A stretch of DNA of 64,000 nt from Butyrivibrio sp. (GTDB lineage: Bacteria > Bacillota > Clostridia > Lachnospirales > Lachnospiraceae). Location of the stretch: the NCBI GenBank assembly GCA_015056565.1, contig SVGB01000003.1, positions 149,430 to 213,429 of the forward strand, given 5' to 3'. Under the pieces are notes generated by a model. The model had not been told where the DNA came from, did not search any database, and saw nothing but the letters and a program-made list of their open reading frames with translations. The position numbers and the translations under genes are program-made. This document shows positions 32,896-42,369 of the stretch, in pieces. The number at the start of each line of letters is the position of its first letter. Positions within the stretch are counted from its first letter, which is position 1.

Positions 32896-35797
32896 TTTCT
32901 TCCTCCTGGTTTTCGCTGGAAGATACATCTTCCAGTCTTATATAGCTCTCCCTGGGCCCTAGGTAGGACTCCGGAAGTCTTGTTCCTGATCTTACAAGCA
33001 GTATCCTCTCAAGTACTATTCCGGGGCTTGCACCGTAAAACTTAACTTCGTTTTCACCCTTTTTGCACTTAACCGTGGCCAAAGCCCTCTTGACACTCTC
33101 AAGCGCTTCCTGCCGCCATTGCCTGCTCGGAAAAAACGGAGCGTCCGGCTCTTTTACAGTGTTGAGGGTCTGCATCTTGCCGCCGTTTATTGAAAAGCTT
33201 ATGTACTGCCCCTCCTTAAAAGTAACCGGGGTAGTTGGTGCAAGATCAAAAGTCAGGTCATATTCGCCCTCGTCGGCAATGAACCTGTATGAAACAAAAG
33301 GTCTTTTCTTATCACCGGTAAAATCATGTGTTACCGGGAAAGCCTTGATGGCACTTCCTGTTCTGCCGTAGGGCCTTAGCACTTCAAAGCGGCCCTTTGA
33401 TGTGTCCTGCCTGTCAGCAAAATGCTCTGCCTCCATGCAGATATATCCATCACTTTCAACAAACACCCCTTCGAGAGCTTCCTCAGGTGCTGCAAGTACT
33501 GTCACATGAGCTGTTCCAAAGCCAATGCACTCAACCTCGAAGGTTCCGCTTATCCTGTCTGTCAAAAGAGCTTTATCCACCGAAAGGGTTATCCTCTCCC
33601 TTACACTGACCTCTCCTTCAGTCCTGGAGAATAAAAGCCAGCTGCAATCCGTGTGGATCTTGTACTTAAATGGCTTGTCACTTCCGCTGATAAGATCAAA
33701 CTCTATACTGTCCACATCAGGCCTTAGCATATTGCTCCAGGTCTGGGGCCTGTCGTTCCACTCAAGGCCTGTCATGTAGTTCTCATCATCAGCTCTCGCC
33801 ACCAGCATCCTAGGGGAATTGGCCCCGTAGATCAGATGCTTTATGGGATACTTGTTATCCTCTTCATTCCAGTTGACAAATCCTATGTGCTCTGACCTGC
33901 CAAAACCCTTGTAATAGCCGTCATCCACTGTTTCGTATTCATCGATAAGCTCGTAGTCACGCTTTACGCATACATCAAGTTCATCTGCGATGATGTTGGC
34001 TTCGATGCGGTTCTGATGGGCAAAGAGCTTATTTCTCCCTGCCAGTATCCACATCTTCATAAGATTTGCAGTTCCGCATGCCGGATAATATAGAAGAGAT
34101 ACAAATGCGGACATATCCTCTTCATCCACTCTCTTTTTAAGACTGTCTGCTTCCTTTAAGATCTCAGCGCTTACATTAAGTACCATATCCGCCTCTCCAA
34201 AATGGAGCGGGTGGTACACACAGGCATTCATGATCTCGTGACGTCTCTTTTCCAAAAGAGCTGTGTAATCCCAAATGATCTTTTTTATCTTATTTCTGCC
34301 AGAGAGAGGAAGCATTCCGCCAAACTGCCTCTCTGCCCAGTCATTTACATATTCCTGCGTGATAGCTGCATCATTGCCGCCCCACTTATCTATGTCGTAA
34401 GCAAGATCCAGGAAGTAGGACAGCCCCAGTTCCTGAGTGCCTACATCTCCCACATTGACAACCCATATCTGCCTTACTCCAAATTCATAAGCTGCAGTCA
34501 TCTGCTCCCACACCCTTGGAAGGTATGTGGATCCAATCCATTTATATGAGTAAGGACCACCGTGCATATCCATGTGATAGTACATGCCAAAGCCGCCCTT
34601 GTGGTCAGCTATCTCTTTTGACGGAAGCGTCCTTGTGTACCCCACGTTGTTGTCTGAGAGCATCAGTGTTACGCCCTCAAGCTCCGGATCTCCCATAAGG
34701 CCTTTAGTCTTGCCGTCTCCGTAAAAGAACTCTTCAACTTCGGAGAAAAGAACTATCTGCCTTGGAACCTTATCAAGGTCCTGATCTATGGTCTCTCTTA
34801 TAAGGTCGTTCTGTGTTTTTAACACATCCCGTAAAAGATCTATGTTGTCCTTAAGGCTTGCGTCTTCTGAAAGGATCTTGGAATCCCTCTCGCCGCGCAT
34901 TCCCAGGGTTATGACGTTTTCAAAGGCTTTGTTTCGAAGTAGTCCGTCTCGCCAGAAACGAGTGATCCCTTCTCTGTTGTTTATAAAACTCCAGTCATCG
35001 CCGTAGATGGAGTTCTCTCCACGAAGGAGCCTGTACTCCTCGCCGCTCCTCATGCAGGGTTCGTGGTGGGATGTACTCATCACAACGCCGTACTCATCTG
35101 CAAGTCTTGCGCTTTCGAGTCCCGGCCCGTCCATGCTGAAGTTGGAATTCCACATGGCTGGCCAAAGGTAATTGCCCTTTAATCTGAGCAGCAGCTCAAA
35201 GATCCGTTCATAGCACCCAGCGTTTATTCCGCCAAAGTGCTCTGTGGCCCAGTTGCCAAATGCAGGCCACTCATCATTTATGAAAAATCCCCTGTATTTT
35301 ACCGAGGGCTCTTTTGTAACTGTATTCACCTCGTCTGTAAGGGATACATTCTTTCTCTTTTTAGGTCTTACATGATTCCAGTTAACAAGCGGTGAAACTC
35401 CAAGGAGTTCTGAAAGGTGGAAGAGTCCGTAGATGGTACCACGTTTGTCACTTCCTGAGATGACCAGCGCATGATCAACGCCTTCCATAGGATCATCTAT
35501 AACCTGAAAGCTGTAGACTTCCCATTTACCCCTTACCTTCTCTAAATCAATCAGTCCCCTTGTTTCAAGGTCCTTAAGGTAGTCGCTTTTATCAACAGTT
35601 CCAAGGATTATCAGATTTCTGCATTTGCAGCCTTTTGTGTACTCGCCTGCATGAAATCCAGTCACCAGGTAAATGTCCTGCCTTACCAGTGCTGCCACCT
35701 TATTGACTCCGGGAAAAGATTTAGATTCGTAAGTGAACATTAGCCTGTTATCAAAACTTAACTTAGACACATTTACCCCCACAAGGTCATGTTTCAC
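32888..35797 (-). CDS. GH115 xylan alpha-glucuronidase, probably cytoplasmic
   Basis: GH115 enzymes remove (4-O-methyl-)glucuronic acid from internal and terminal xylose units of xylan. Seen: GTIYGLFHLSELLGVSP near 125, KYRGFFINDEWPAFGNWA near 175, GNYLWPAMWNSNF near 212 and the QIWVVNVGDVGTQELGLSYF region near 425-445, all typical of the family. It has a long C-terminal beta-rich part, total 969 aa as usual. No signal peptide is visible. The annotated ATG has a poor ribosome site; a GTG nine codons downstream is preceded by GGGGGT and could be the true start. It diverges from an AraC regulator. Confidence 0.9.
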   Translation of the reverse strand: MKHDLVGVNVSKLSFDNRLMFTYESKSFPGVNKVAALVRQDIYLVTGFHAGEYTKGCKCRNLIILGTVDKSDYLKDLETRGLIDLEKVRGKWEVYSFQVIDDPMEGVDHALVISGSDKRGTIYGLFHLSELLGVSPLVNWNHVRPKKRKNVSLTDEVNTVTKEPSVKYRGFFINDEWPAFGNWATEHFGGINAGCYERIFELLLRLKGNYLWPAMWNSNFSMDGPGLESARLADEYGVVMSTSHHEPCMRSGEEYRLLRGENSIYGDDWSFINNREGITRFWRDGLLRNKAFENVITLGMRGERDSKILSEDASLKDNIDLLRDVLKTQNDLIRETIDQDLDKVPRQIVLFSEVEEFFYGDGKTKGLMGDPELEGVTLMLSDNNVGYTRTLPSKEIADHKGGFGMYYHMDMHGGPYSYKWIGSTYLPRVWEQMTAAYEFGVRQIWVVNVGDVGTQELGLSYFLDLAYDIDKWGGNDAAITQEYVNDWAERQFGGMLPLSGRNKIKKIIWDYTALLEKRRHEIMNACVYHPLHFGEADMVLNVSAEILKEADSLKKRVDEEDMSAFVSLLYYPACGTANLMKMWILAGRNKLFAHQNRIEANIIADELDVCVKRDYELIDEYETVDDGYYKGFGRSEHIGFVNWNEEDNKYPIKHLIYGANSPRMLVARADDENYMTGLEWNDRPQTWSNMLRPDVDSIEFDLISGSDKPFKYKIHTDCSWLLFSRTEGEVSVRERITLSVDKALLTDRISGTFEVECIGFGTAHVTVLAAPEEALEGVFVESDGYICMEAEHFADRQDTSKGRFEVLRPYGRTGSAIKAFPVTHDFTGDKKRPFVSYRFIADEGEYDLTFDLAPTTPVTFKEGQYISFSINGGKMQTLNTVKEPDAPFFPSRQWRQEALESVKRALATVKCKKGENEVKFYGASPGIVLERILLVRSGTRLPESYLGPRESYIRLEDVSSSENQEEENE

Positions 35798-35872
35798 TTT
35801 TCTGCTTGTTGATGTTTCCCCATTTCGATGATATAAATAATCATAAGATATGGGATTTTATAATAAATACAC

Positions 35873-35898
35873 AAAATGCAATATATTTTTTGCATTTT
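35873..35898. promoter_or_regulatory. Palindromic operator between GH115 and the AraC regulator
   Basis: AAAATGCAA (35873-35881) and TTGCATTTT (35890-35898) form a perfect 9-bp inverted repeat. It sits about 45 bp before the AraC start codon and overlaps the most likely -35 of the GH115 promoter. It is a plausible site for the AraC protein encoded next to it. Confidence 0.5.
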
Positions 35899-35941
35899 CC
35901 GATATAAACTGCACAAGTGAATTTCGAGGGGATCTTTAACA

Positions 35942-36802
35942 ATGAAAAAGAGTCTTAACTGTCCGTACAGCATGATCGATCACGAGATCATCTGTGAGCA
36001 CAAGATGGCCAGAGTAACGCCAGAAGACATAAATACTGTCCACAACCACGACGGATATGAAGTAGTTCTTTTCCTGAAGGGTGATGTAAATATCATGATA
36101 GAGCCTGAGCTCTTTAAGATGAAAAGAGGGGATATGTTCTTTATAAGTCCCCTTGTTTTCCACGGAATAGACCTTGAGGATATTGCAGGCTATGAGCGCA
36201 TTGTCATCAATGTTCAGTACGAATATCTCAAAAACCTTGGGGATGCAGACACTGATTTTTCTACCCTCTTCAGGACTGCTGACTCTGCCAACATGAACCA
36301 CCTTCGTATCCCGGAGGAGTCCATCTCCAAGTTTATCTCCATCGCTGGCAAGCTTGAAGAATCCCTGCACAGCGACAGCTTCGGACACAGCATACTTAGC
36401 AAGGCATATCTGGCAGAGTTCCTGCTTATGACCTGCAAGTACTCCGAGAACGTTCCACCGCAGAAAAAGAGAAGCTCCATGCCTGAAGTTGTATCAAGGA
36501 TCCTGGATTACATCGACACACATCTGTCTGAGGATATCACCATAAACGCCATGTCCGCTGAGCTTCACTACAGCAGCGACCACTTAAGCCGCGCCTTTAG
36601 TGATGCCACAGGCGACTCTTTAAAACATTACATTAATGCAAAAAAAATTGCTCTGGCGCAAAAATTATTGCTCCAGAACAATTCTCCTTATGATGTATGT
36701 TTCATGGTTGGATATAACAATTACTCCAGCTTCTCAAGACGATTTTCCAAGCAGATTGGAATGTCGCCCAAACAGTATCAGCTGTCCTACAGGGCCGGAT
36801 AA
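35942..36802 (+). CDS. AraC-family transcriptional regulator (xylan locus, first copy)
   Basis: Sugar-responsive regulator. An N-terminal cupin-type sensing domain (TVHNHDGYEVVLFLKGDV, MKRGDMFFISPLVFHGIDL) is followed by a C-terminal double helix-turn-helix from about residue 180: ITINAMSAELHYSSDHLSRAF is the first helix-turn-helix and VCFMVGYNNYSSFSRRFSKQ the second. The 286-aa length is standard. GAGGGG lies about 9 nt before the ATG. Divergent orientation to the GH115-importer unit and the shared palindrome suggest that it controls that unit and possibly itself. Confidence 0.92.
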   Translation: MKKSLNCPYSMIDHEIICEHKMARVTPEDINTVHNHDGYEVVLFLKGDVNIMIEPELFKMKRGDMFFISPLVFHGIDLEDIAGYERIVINVQYEYLKNLGDADTDFSTLFRTADSANMNHLRIPEESISKFISIAGKLEESLHSDSFGHSILSKAYLAEFLLMTCKYSENVPPQKKRSSMPEVVSRILDYIDTHLSEDITINAMSAELHYSSDHLSRAFSDATGDSLKHYINAKKIALAQKLLLQNNSPYDVCFMVGYNNYSSFSRRFSKQIGMSPKQYQLSYRAG

Positions 36803-36925
36803 GACACTGGGACGGTTCTACTGACAAGACACGGGGACGGTTCTACTGTCTTGTTTTATCTTGATAAAATAAGACAGTAGAACCGTCCCCGTGTCTTGTC
36901 AGTAGAACCGCCCCCGTGTCTTGTC
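36803..36925. repeat. Long inverted-repeat element, family 2 copy A (GGGGACGGTTCT type)
   Basis: Two nearly perfect arms meet at a GATAAAA-type core (GTTTTATCTTGATAAAAT) near 36853-36871. Each arm carries GGGGACGGTTCTACTGTC and a second degenerate GACAAGACACGGGGACGG unit. It lies between convergent araC and GH67 genes, starting right at the araC stop, so it can fold in both transcripts and end both. Confidence 0.8.
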
Positions 36926-36949
36926 AGAACCGTCTTCCAGCTAACTCAT

Positions 36950-38938
36950 TCAATATATAGTCCTGTTTTTCTCGTCCGCAATTCCGCTCTTTCTATAGAA
37001 GTAGGAGTTAACCTGATCTCTCCATTCCTTAGCGTTATCAAGCTGAAGTTCAAAGCGCTTGGTTACTCTGTCAAAAACCTCAGCCGGGATCACATTTTTA
37101 AGCTTATCCCAGTCTGCAGAAAGGTCTTCTGCCTCTTTTTCGCCCTCAAAGTGGCTGTCGTAAATATGCTGGATAAGTGTCTTTCCAGTCTTTAGCATGT
37201 ATGTATATGGAAGGTGATGGAAGAACAAAATGAGTTCTTCCGGGCAGGTAGCAGGATCGTTGTACATCTTCGCATTTTCTTCATAGTACTGCTGAGCGTA
37301 GCCTGTACCCTTGTCTGTCCTGTCAACACCAATTCCAAGGTGATCAGCTCTGTGGTAAGTTCCCCATCTTGAGTACTCATATCCGTCAACACTTGGTCCG
37401 TAGTGACCCATAGGTGTTACCATCCAGCCAATGCCAAGTGGGCTGGTGTATTTCTCATAGGTTTCCCTTGATCCAAGGAGCATCTTGCAGAGGATGTCTG
37501 TCTCTTTTTCCGGAAGGTTAAAGGTCAGAGCTATCCACTCTCTTGCTATCTCTTCAGATGTGAGCTCTGTGTCAAAAGAAAGTCTTCCAAAGCCGTAGGT
37601 GTTGGCTGCTGCCAGATCATTCCCTGTCCAGTTTTCATCATCTCCAGTATTTATAACTGCTGCCATTCCGCCAAGAGTGTTGCCCATGGTCCTTCCACTT
37701 ACAACGTCAGCCACAGTATCTTTTCCCCTGCTGCAGTGGGTGTGGAAATCAAGGACTTCCTTGTACATTGGTATAAGGTAGCAAAGGTCTATCTGATGAC
37801 CTGTATATTCCTGAGCGATCTGTACCTCCAGCATCTGGTTTGTGTGCTGAAGACCTCCAAGAAGAGGAGAAACGGGTTCGCGGATCTGGAAATCCATTGG
37901 GCCATTCTTGATCTGAAGGACAACGTTGTCATGATATGCTCCGTCCAGATCCTTGAAGTAATCGTATCCAGCTCTTGCTCTGTCTGTCTTCGTATCGCGC
38001 CAGTCCTGAGTGCAGTTATATACAAAGCATCTCCAGATGATAATTCCGCCGTAGGGCTTTATTACATCTGCCAGCATATTTGCGCCATCTGCCTGAGTTC
38101 TTCCGTAGGTAAAAGGTCCTGGTCTTCCCTCAGAGTCAGCCTTCACAAGGAAGCCACCAAAGCCAGGAAGGTTTTCATACACTTCCTTCATCTTGTCCTT
38201 CCACCAGCTGATGACCTTTTCATCTAAAGGATCGCAGGTATCGAGGCCACCAAGTTCAATGGGTGAAGCAAAGTTAAGGGACATGTAAAGCTTTATTCCA
38301 TAGCCAGTAAATACGTCAGAAAGCTCTTTTACTTTGTCAAAATATCTGTCAGTAATAAGGTAGGATGCTGCTCCCTTTACATTGACATTGTTGATGACAA
38401 CTGCGTTTATACCAATGCATGCCATAAAACGGGCATAATCTGTGGTTCTGCCGTTTATGATTATCTCTTCATCTTTGAAAAAGAATGATTCGCCCGAGTA
38501 ACCTCTTTCTATGCTGCCATCCATGTTGTCCCAGTGGTTCATCATTCTAAGAGGATTTGACGGAACCTTTGCCTCTGCTACTTCGCAAGCATTCTTCCCG
38601 CAGGCGATCTGACGGAGGATTGCAAAAACTCCATAGATCACGCCGTTCTCGTCGGAAGCTTCAAGGAGGATACCGTCGTGACTTCCCTCTATGCGATAGC
38701 TCTCTTTTGGAATGGTAGTGTTCTGGGAAATTGTGAAAGTAAGGGCGTTCATAACTTCTTCAGTCAAAAGAACCGTCTCTCCGGTAAGCACTTCTATGCC
38801 TCTTGTAAACTCTTTAAGGGCATTTTTGATAATAGTGCTTTTCTTGTCAAAGCCAGTAACAGCTATTATCCAGCAGTCTTTTCCATCGTACATCCTATGA
38901 TAGTCAAGCCACAGCTGTGTCCATTTTTCTGATTGCAT
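36950..38938 (-). CDS. aguA: GH67 alpha-glucuronidase, probably cytoplasmic
   Basis: Removes 4-O-methyl-glucuronic acid from the non-reducing end of short aldouronic acids made during xylan breakdown. The 662 aa show the typical features: NPLRMMNHWDNMDGSIERGY near 130-150, the acid-residue loop KADSEGRPGPFTYGRTQADG near 265, and LQIKNGPMDFQIREPVSP near 345, with the Asp and Glu thought to act as base. The C-terminal helical domain includes GLGIGWMVTPMGHYGP-like sequence. No signal peptide is present. GAGGT precedes the ATG. It is divergent from the second AraC gene. Confidence 0.93.
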   Translation of the reverse strand: MQSEKWTQLWLDYHRMYDGKDCWIIAVTGFDKKSTIIKNALKEFTRGIEVLTGETVLLTEEVMNALTFTISQNTTIPKESYRIEGSHDGILLEASDENGVIYGVFAILRQIACGKNACEVAEAKVPSNPLRMMNHWDNMDGSIERGYSGESFFFKDEEIIINGRTTDYARFMACIGINAVVINNVNVKGAASYLITDRYFDKVKELSDVFTGYGIKLYMSLNFASPIELGGLDTCDPLDEKVISWWKDKMKEVYENLPGFGGFLVKADSEGRPGPFTYGRTQADGANMLADVIKPYGGIIIWRCFVYNCTQDWRDTKTDRARAGYDYFKDLDGAYHDNVVLQIKNGPMDFQIREPVSPLLGGLQHTNQMLEVQIAQEYTGHQIDLCYLIPMYKEVLDFHTHCSRGKDTVADVVSGRTMGNTLGGMAAVINTGDDENWTGNDLAAANTYGFGRLSFDTELTSEEIAREWIALTFNLPEKETDILCKMLLGSRETYEKYTSPLGIGWMVTPMGHYGPSVDGYEYSRWGTYHRADHLGIGVDRTDKGTGYAQQYYEENAKMYNDPATCPEELILFFHHLPYTYMLKTGKTLIQHIYDSHFEGEKEAEDLSADWDKLKNVIPAEVFDRVTKRFELQLDNAKEWRDQVNSYFYRKSGIADEKNRTIY

Positions 38939-38986
38939 TTTCGTAGACCTCTTTCTATTTCTATGTATTTATAATTTTGACTTTTA

Positions 38987-38995
38987 TGCTAGAAT
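38987..38995 (+). promoter_or_regulatory. Extended -10 promoter of the second araC gene
   Basis: TGCTAGAAT, identical in form to the murC promoter, 40 bp before the start codon. No convincing -35 is present. Confidence 0.45.
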
Positions 38996-39035
38996 AACAG
39001 GGTATCAAGCTTTTTTATCAAAAGGAGCAAGTACC

Positions 39036-39929
39036 ATGATCGCTGATATTAACGCCCAGTCAAGAGAAGATATCTATTATGACACATTAAAGGGCGTCCT
39101 TCTCTATCACAACACATTAAATGAATATCCTCTCCACTGGCACAACGAGGTGGAGCTTATTCTGCCACTGTCAGGTTCTTTCCAGGTCAAGTTCCACAAC
39201 GATTCATCCGCTGTTGAGAACTGCGCACCTGGTGATATCATGCTGATCGCTCCGGGAACTCTTCACGAATATCTGGCTGTGGAGCCAGGTGGCGAAAAGC
39301 TGATACTTCTTTTTGACATAACAGGTTATTCCCAGGTTTCATCCCTGGTTCCTCTCCTTAAGACTCTTCCACCCTATGTTCATGTAAGGTGCAGTCAGTT
39401 CCCTGTGGAAGCTGCCCGCCTGCAGAACTACTTCTGGGATATTGAAAGACTCTATGGTGAGAGCGATGAATTTTTGCAGATCTCTGTATACTCTCTGGTA
39501 ACTCTGATCCTTGCCCGGATAGGAAGCATGCACCTTTCAGATGCCTATCTTCCTGCCGGGACATCAGATTCCCAGTCCAAAAATATTGAAAAGCTGGTAG
39601 CTGTAACCAACTACATTGATTCCCACAGAGGTGAGGATCTGTCAGTTGAGCAGCTGGCTGATCTTGCAGGTTTTTCCAAGTATCACTTCGAAAGGCTCTT
39701 TAAGTCCTGTATGGGAATATCCTGCTATCAGTACATCACCAAGCGCCGGGTGCAGATGTCCCAGGAGCTGCTTGGCGACACCGATCTGTCAGTAATGGAT
39801 ATTGCGCTGCAGTCCGGTTTCTTTAGCCTATCCACTTTCAACCGTGTCTTCAAGGAGACCAACGGCTGCTCCCCTACTGAGTTCCGCAAACTCTACCGCC
39901 AGGGTGCCGATGCGCTTCCTAGCAGGTAA
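39036..39929 (+). CDS. AraC-family transcriptional regulator (xylan locus, second copy)
   Basis: A 297-residue regulator. The N-terminal cupin domain contains YPLHWHNEVELILPLSG and CAPGDIMLIAPGTLHEYLA; the C-terminal helix-turn-helix pair contains LSVEQLADLAGFSKYHFERL and VMDIALQSGFFSLSTFNRVF. AAAAGGAG sits 8 nt before the ATG. It is divergent from the GH67 gene and therefore its likely regulator. A palindromic repeat element begins 10 bp after the stop. Sequence similarity to the other AraC of this locus is only at family level. Confidence 0.92.
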   Translation: MIADINAQSREDIYYDTLKGVLLYHNTLNEYPLHWHNEVELILPLSGSFQVKFHNDSSAVENCAPGDIMLIAPGTLHEYLAVEPGGEKLILLFDITGYSQVSSLVPLLKTLPPYVHVRCSQFPVEAARLQNYFWDIERLYGESDEFLQISVYSLVTLILARIGSMHLSDAYLPAGTSDSQSKNIEKLVAVTNYIDSHRGEDLSVEQLADLAGFSKYHFERLFKSCMGISCYQYITKRRVQMSQELLGDTDLSVMDIALQSGFFSLSTFNRVFKETNGCSPTEFRKLYRQGADALPSR

Positions 39930-39938
39930 GAGTGTTGA

Positions 39939-40160
39939 GCTTCGAAAATTTGTTTATCTTCTGAAGTTTTTTGGGTTTTGGGCTGTAAAATATATGTTTA
40001 GCTTCTTGGGACGCTTTCGCTCTTTTCGACTGGCAACGGTACTAAGCTCGAAAAGACCTCGCTAAGTACCGGCCGTCTCTTAAGCCCTGCGAGAGCGAAA
40101 CATATATTTTACAGCCTATTTACTTAAACGGCATTTGAAGATAAACAAATTTTTCGAAGC
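39939..40160. repeat. Palindromic repeat element, family 1 copy B
   Basis: Nested arms: GCTTCGAAAATTTGTTTATC-type outer arms (39939-39961 with 40137-40160, one indel) and a perfect 19-bp inner arm (39981-39999 with 40098-40116). These enclose the same core of about 90 nt as at 6841-6980. The second arm differs in sequence from copy A but keeps full pairing. It separates convergent araC and acetylesterase genes. Confidence 0.75.
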
Positions 40161-40167
40161 CAATCTA

Positions 40168-42069
40168 CTATTTCTCTACCGTGAGTTCGAATGGACCCAT
40201 GGGCAAGTTCGCAGAGTTGTACAGCATCGCACCCGAGTAGGTGTACTTAACTAGGTATCGGACCTTGCTTATCTTGTCTGCTTTAAGGGAGGTTTTGATA
40301 AGTAGTTTTCCGTTAAGTATTTCAGCATCCGCTGGAGTAATATTTCCCTTATTGTCTATAACTTCAAAGTCTTTTATCTCAGGGCCTTTGCCGATGTCGC
40401 GGGCGATGAGACCGTCGGCATGCGATAAAGCAACTTCGATGGTAGTGTCTTTGAAGTGGCCAGAGGCGAGGATTTTGGCGGATACTGGGGTTGGGCCGGT
40501 GTATTCGCCGGTATATCCGTATTTCATGTGGGCAGCCCAGAGGGCAAGGCGCTTACCGACGCGGCGTTTGCCTGTGGGATGAAGATCATTGTCTTCTCCG
40601 AGGTCCATGTTTACTGTTACTCCGACCATCGGCTCATCAATAAGACGAGCCTGTGTGAGCCTGAATGTAGGCCATGGGTCGTCGACTGGTTCAATATCTA
40701 TTACAAAGTTAGGCAGCTGAGCTAAAATGTATGGAAGATTTTCTTCGCCCCACATCTGTCTGTAGCCAGCTATCATGCGCTTTGAAAGGTCTTCATAGTC
40801 CCAGGGTTCAAAGGTATTGGACTCTCCCTGATACCAGATCACACCGTCAATCGGGAAGTTATGGCAGGGTGCTGTCATGGCATTATAAAGTCCCATTGGG
40901 TGCCAGTTGATAAAGTCATGTTCAGGAATCTCCTTGCACCTTGCTGCTACCTTGTAGTACCACTTGCCATCAAGGCGCACCTGCGCTTCGTCGTTAAATA
41001 TCTTGTATTCCTTGTCAGGAGTGATCCTTCCAAGACCGTGCTCTATGCAGAGTCTGATAACAACATGGTTATCCTTCTCTCTTGTAAGTCCCTCCGGGAT
41101 ATCATATTTTCTAGGAGGATACTGATACTCTGTGCTTCCTACAAGCTTGCCATTTACATACACCTGATCCCTGTCCACCATGGTTCCAAGGAACAGCCTT
41201 GCGCTCTTTCCTGCAAGTGCCTTAGGAAGATCGAAGCTCTTTCTAAACCACACAGAACCGCTCATTCCGGAAAGCTCCGTATCCTTGAACATTACAGGGA
41301 TGTCCATCTCTTTAAAGCTTCTCTCATCAAGATCCTCAGCCATCCAGTTCTCAGACAGGCCTCTGTCCTGCTTATCAAGCTTCTCTCTCCAGAGCTTTTC
41401 TGCTATCTCATTTTTATTTATCTGACTCTCTCTGAAGTCATCGTCAGCGTACTTCTCTCCCTCAGAGGTAAGCTCGTCGTAGCCATCCAGCATCTCTTTT
41501 GACATCCAGGAGGATATCTTGGATCCGCCAAGTGAAGCATTGATAAAGCCCACTGTCTGCCCTGTGATCTTCTGAAGGTATGCGGCAAAGAAATAACCTG
41601 TTGCAGAAAAATCCATGATGGTCTCTGCACTTACGTGGCTCCAGGCTCCAGTCTTAATCTCTTTTAACGGACCGTGGAAATCTGTATCTTCCAAGATCTT
41701 AAAGGTCCTGATGGCCGGATTGTCCTCGATCTGTGTAAGGGCAGGATACCTGTCTTTTACCCTTGCAATAGGAAGTTCGATGTTGGACTGGCCAGTAACA
41801 AGCCACACAAGACCGATCATTACATCCTTTACCGTTATCTCTTTTCCCTTGTCATCAGATACTACAAGTTCAAAAGGACCTCCGCTTTCTCTTGCAGAAA
41901 GGAAAATGTCGAAACGTCCATCTTCGTCTGCAGTCCCCCGTGAAGAGAGCGTGTCAAGCCTTACTTCTACCTGTGCGCCTGGCTCATCCCAGCCCCATAT
42001 GTGTATTCTCTTTCTTCTCTGGATGACCATCCCGTCTGAGATGATCTTAGGAAGAGTTAATGTTTTCAT
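40168..42069 (-). CDS. SASA-type carbohydrate acetylesterase, probably acetyl-xylan-oligosaccharide esterase
   Basis: Belongs to the sialate-O-acetylesterase (SASA) family, SGNH-like serine esterases. The nucleophile block reads VTGQSNIELP near residue 95 (usually GQSNME), with GFINASLGGSKISSWM near 165, the DGVIWYQGESN block near 425 and DLHPTGKRRVGKRLA (Asp-His pair) near 518. A beta-sandwich insertion lies between, around 250-370. No signal peptide. In this locus acetyl-xylo-oligosaccharides are the likely substrate. In-frame ATGs exist at 42093 and 42084; I prefer 42069 because GGAG lies 9 nt upstream and the domain begins immediately. Confidence 0.85.
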   Translation of the reverse strand: MKTLTLPKIISDGMVIQRRKRIHIWGWDEPGAQVEVRLDTLSSRGTADEDGRFDIFLSARESGGPFELVVSDDKGKEITVKDVMIGLVWLVTGQSNIELPIARVKDRYPALTQIEDNPAIRTFKILEDTDFHGPLKEIKTGAWSHVSAETIMDFSATGYFFAAYLQKITGQTVGFINASLGGSKISSWMSKEMLDGYDELTSEGEKYADDDFRESQINKNEIAEKLWREKLDKQDRGLSENWMAEDLDERSFKEMDIPVMFKDTELSGMSGSVWFRKSFDLPKALAGKSARLFLGTMVDRDQVYVNGKLVGSTEYQYPPRKYDIPEGLTREKDNHVVIRLCIEHGLGRITPDKEYKIFNDEAQVRLDGKWYYKVAARCKEIPEHDFINWHPMGLYNAMTAPCHNFPIDGVIWYQGESNTFEPWDYEDLSKRMIAGYRQMWGEENLPYILAQLPNFVIDIEPVDDPWPTFRLTQARLIDEPMVGVTVNMDLGEDNDLHPTGKRRVGKRLALWAAHMKYGYTGEYTGPTPVSAKILASGHFKDTTIEVALSHADGLIARDIGKGPEIKDFEVIDNKGNITPADAEILNGKLLIKTSLKADKISKVRYLVKYTYSGAMLYNSANLPMGPFELTVEK

Positions 42070-42272
42070 TATTACCGACTCCATAATTTCCATTATCCTT
42101 CTTATTGCTCATTATACAAAAACATGGCGTCATGCCTCTTCACATTTTCCGCCATGTTTTTTTCCATTTTCAGACTTTTTCAAAATTCCTTCTAACGATA
42201 TACTGCGATTTTCTTTTCATAAATTGCTAATCGAAATATCAAAAGCAACCTTTGGCAAGACCATGGCAATAA

Positions 42273-42302
42273 TTGGGTGGAAGCGCCTCTTCCAAATACT
42301 AT
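42273..42302 (+). promoter_or_regulatory. Possible promoter of the esterase-GH43 gene with palindrome in the spacer
   Basis: TTGGGT, an 18-bp spacer and TACTAT. The spacer contains GGAAG-CGCCT-CTTCC (42279-42293). The rest of the 300-bp divergent gap (42070-42369) is AT-rich and shows nothing else I can name. Confidence 0.35.
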
Positions 42303-42369
42303 ATATTACAATTAGCTTTAAACTTTATTCTGCCGGATGGTAATATCTGGCATATTCGGGGGAATTTAC

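Noticed and set aside
36803..36925. CRISPR array in the GGGGACGG repeats
   Set aside because: The repeats are inverted arms of one palindrome without regular unique spacers, and no cas genes are nearby.
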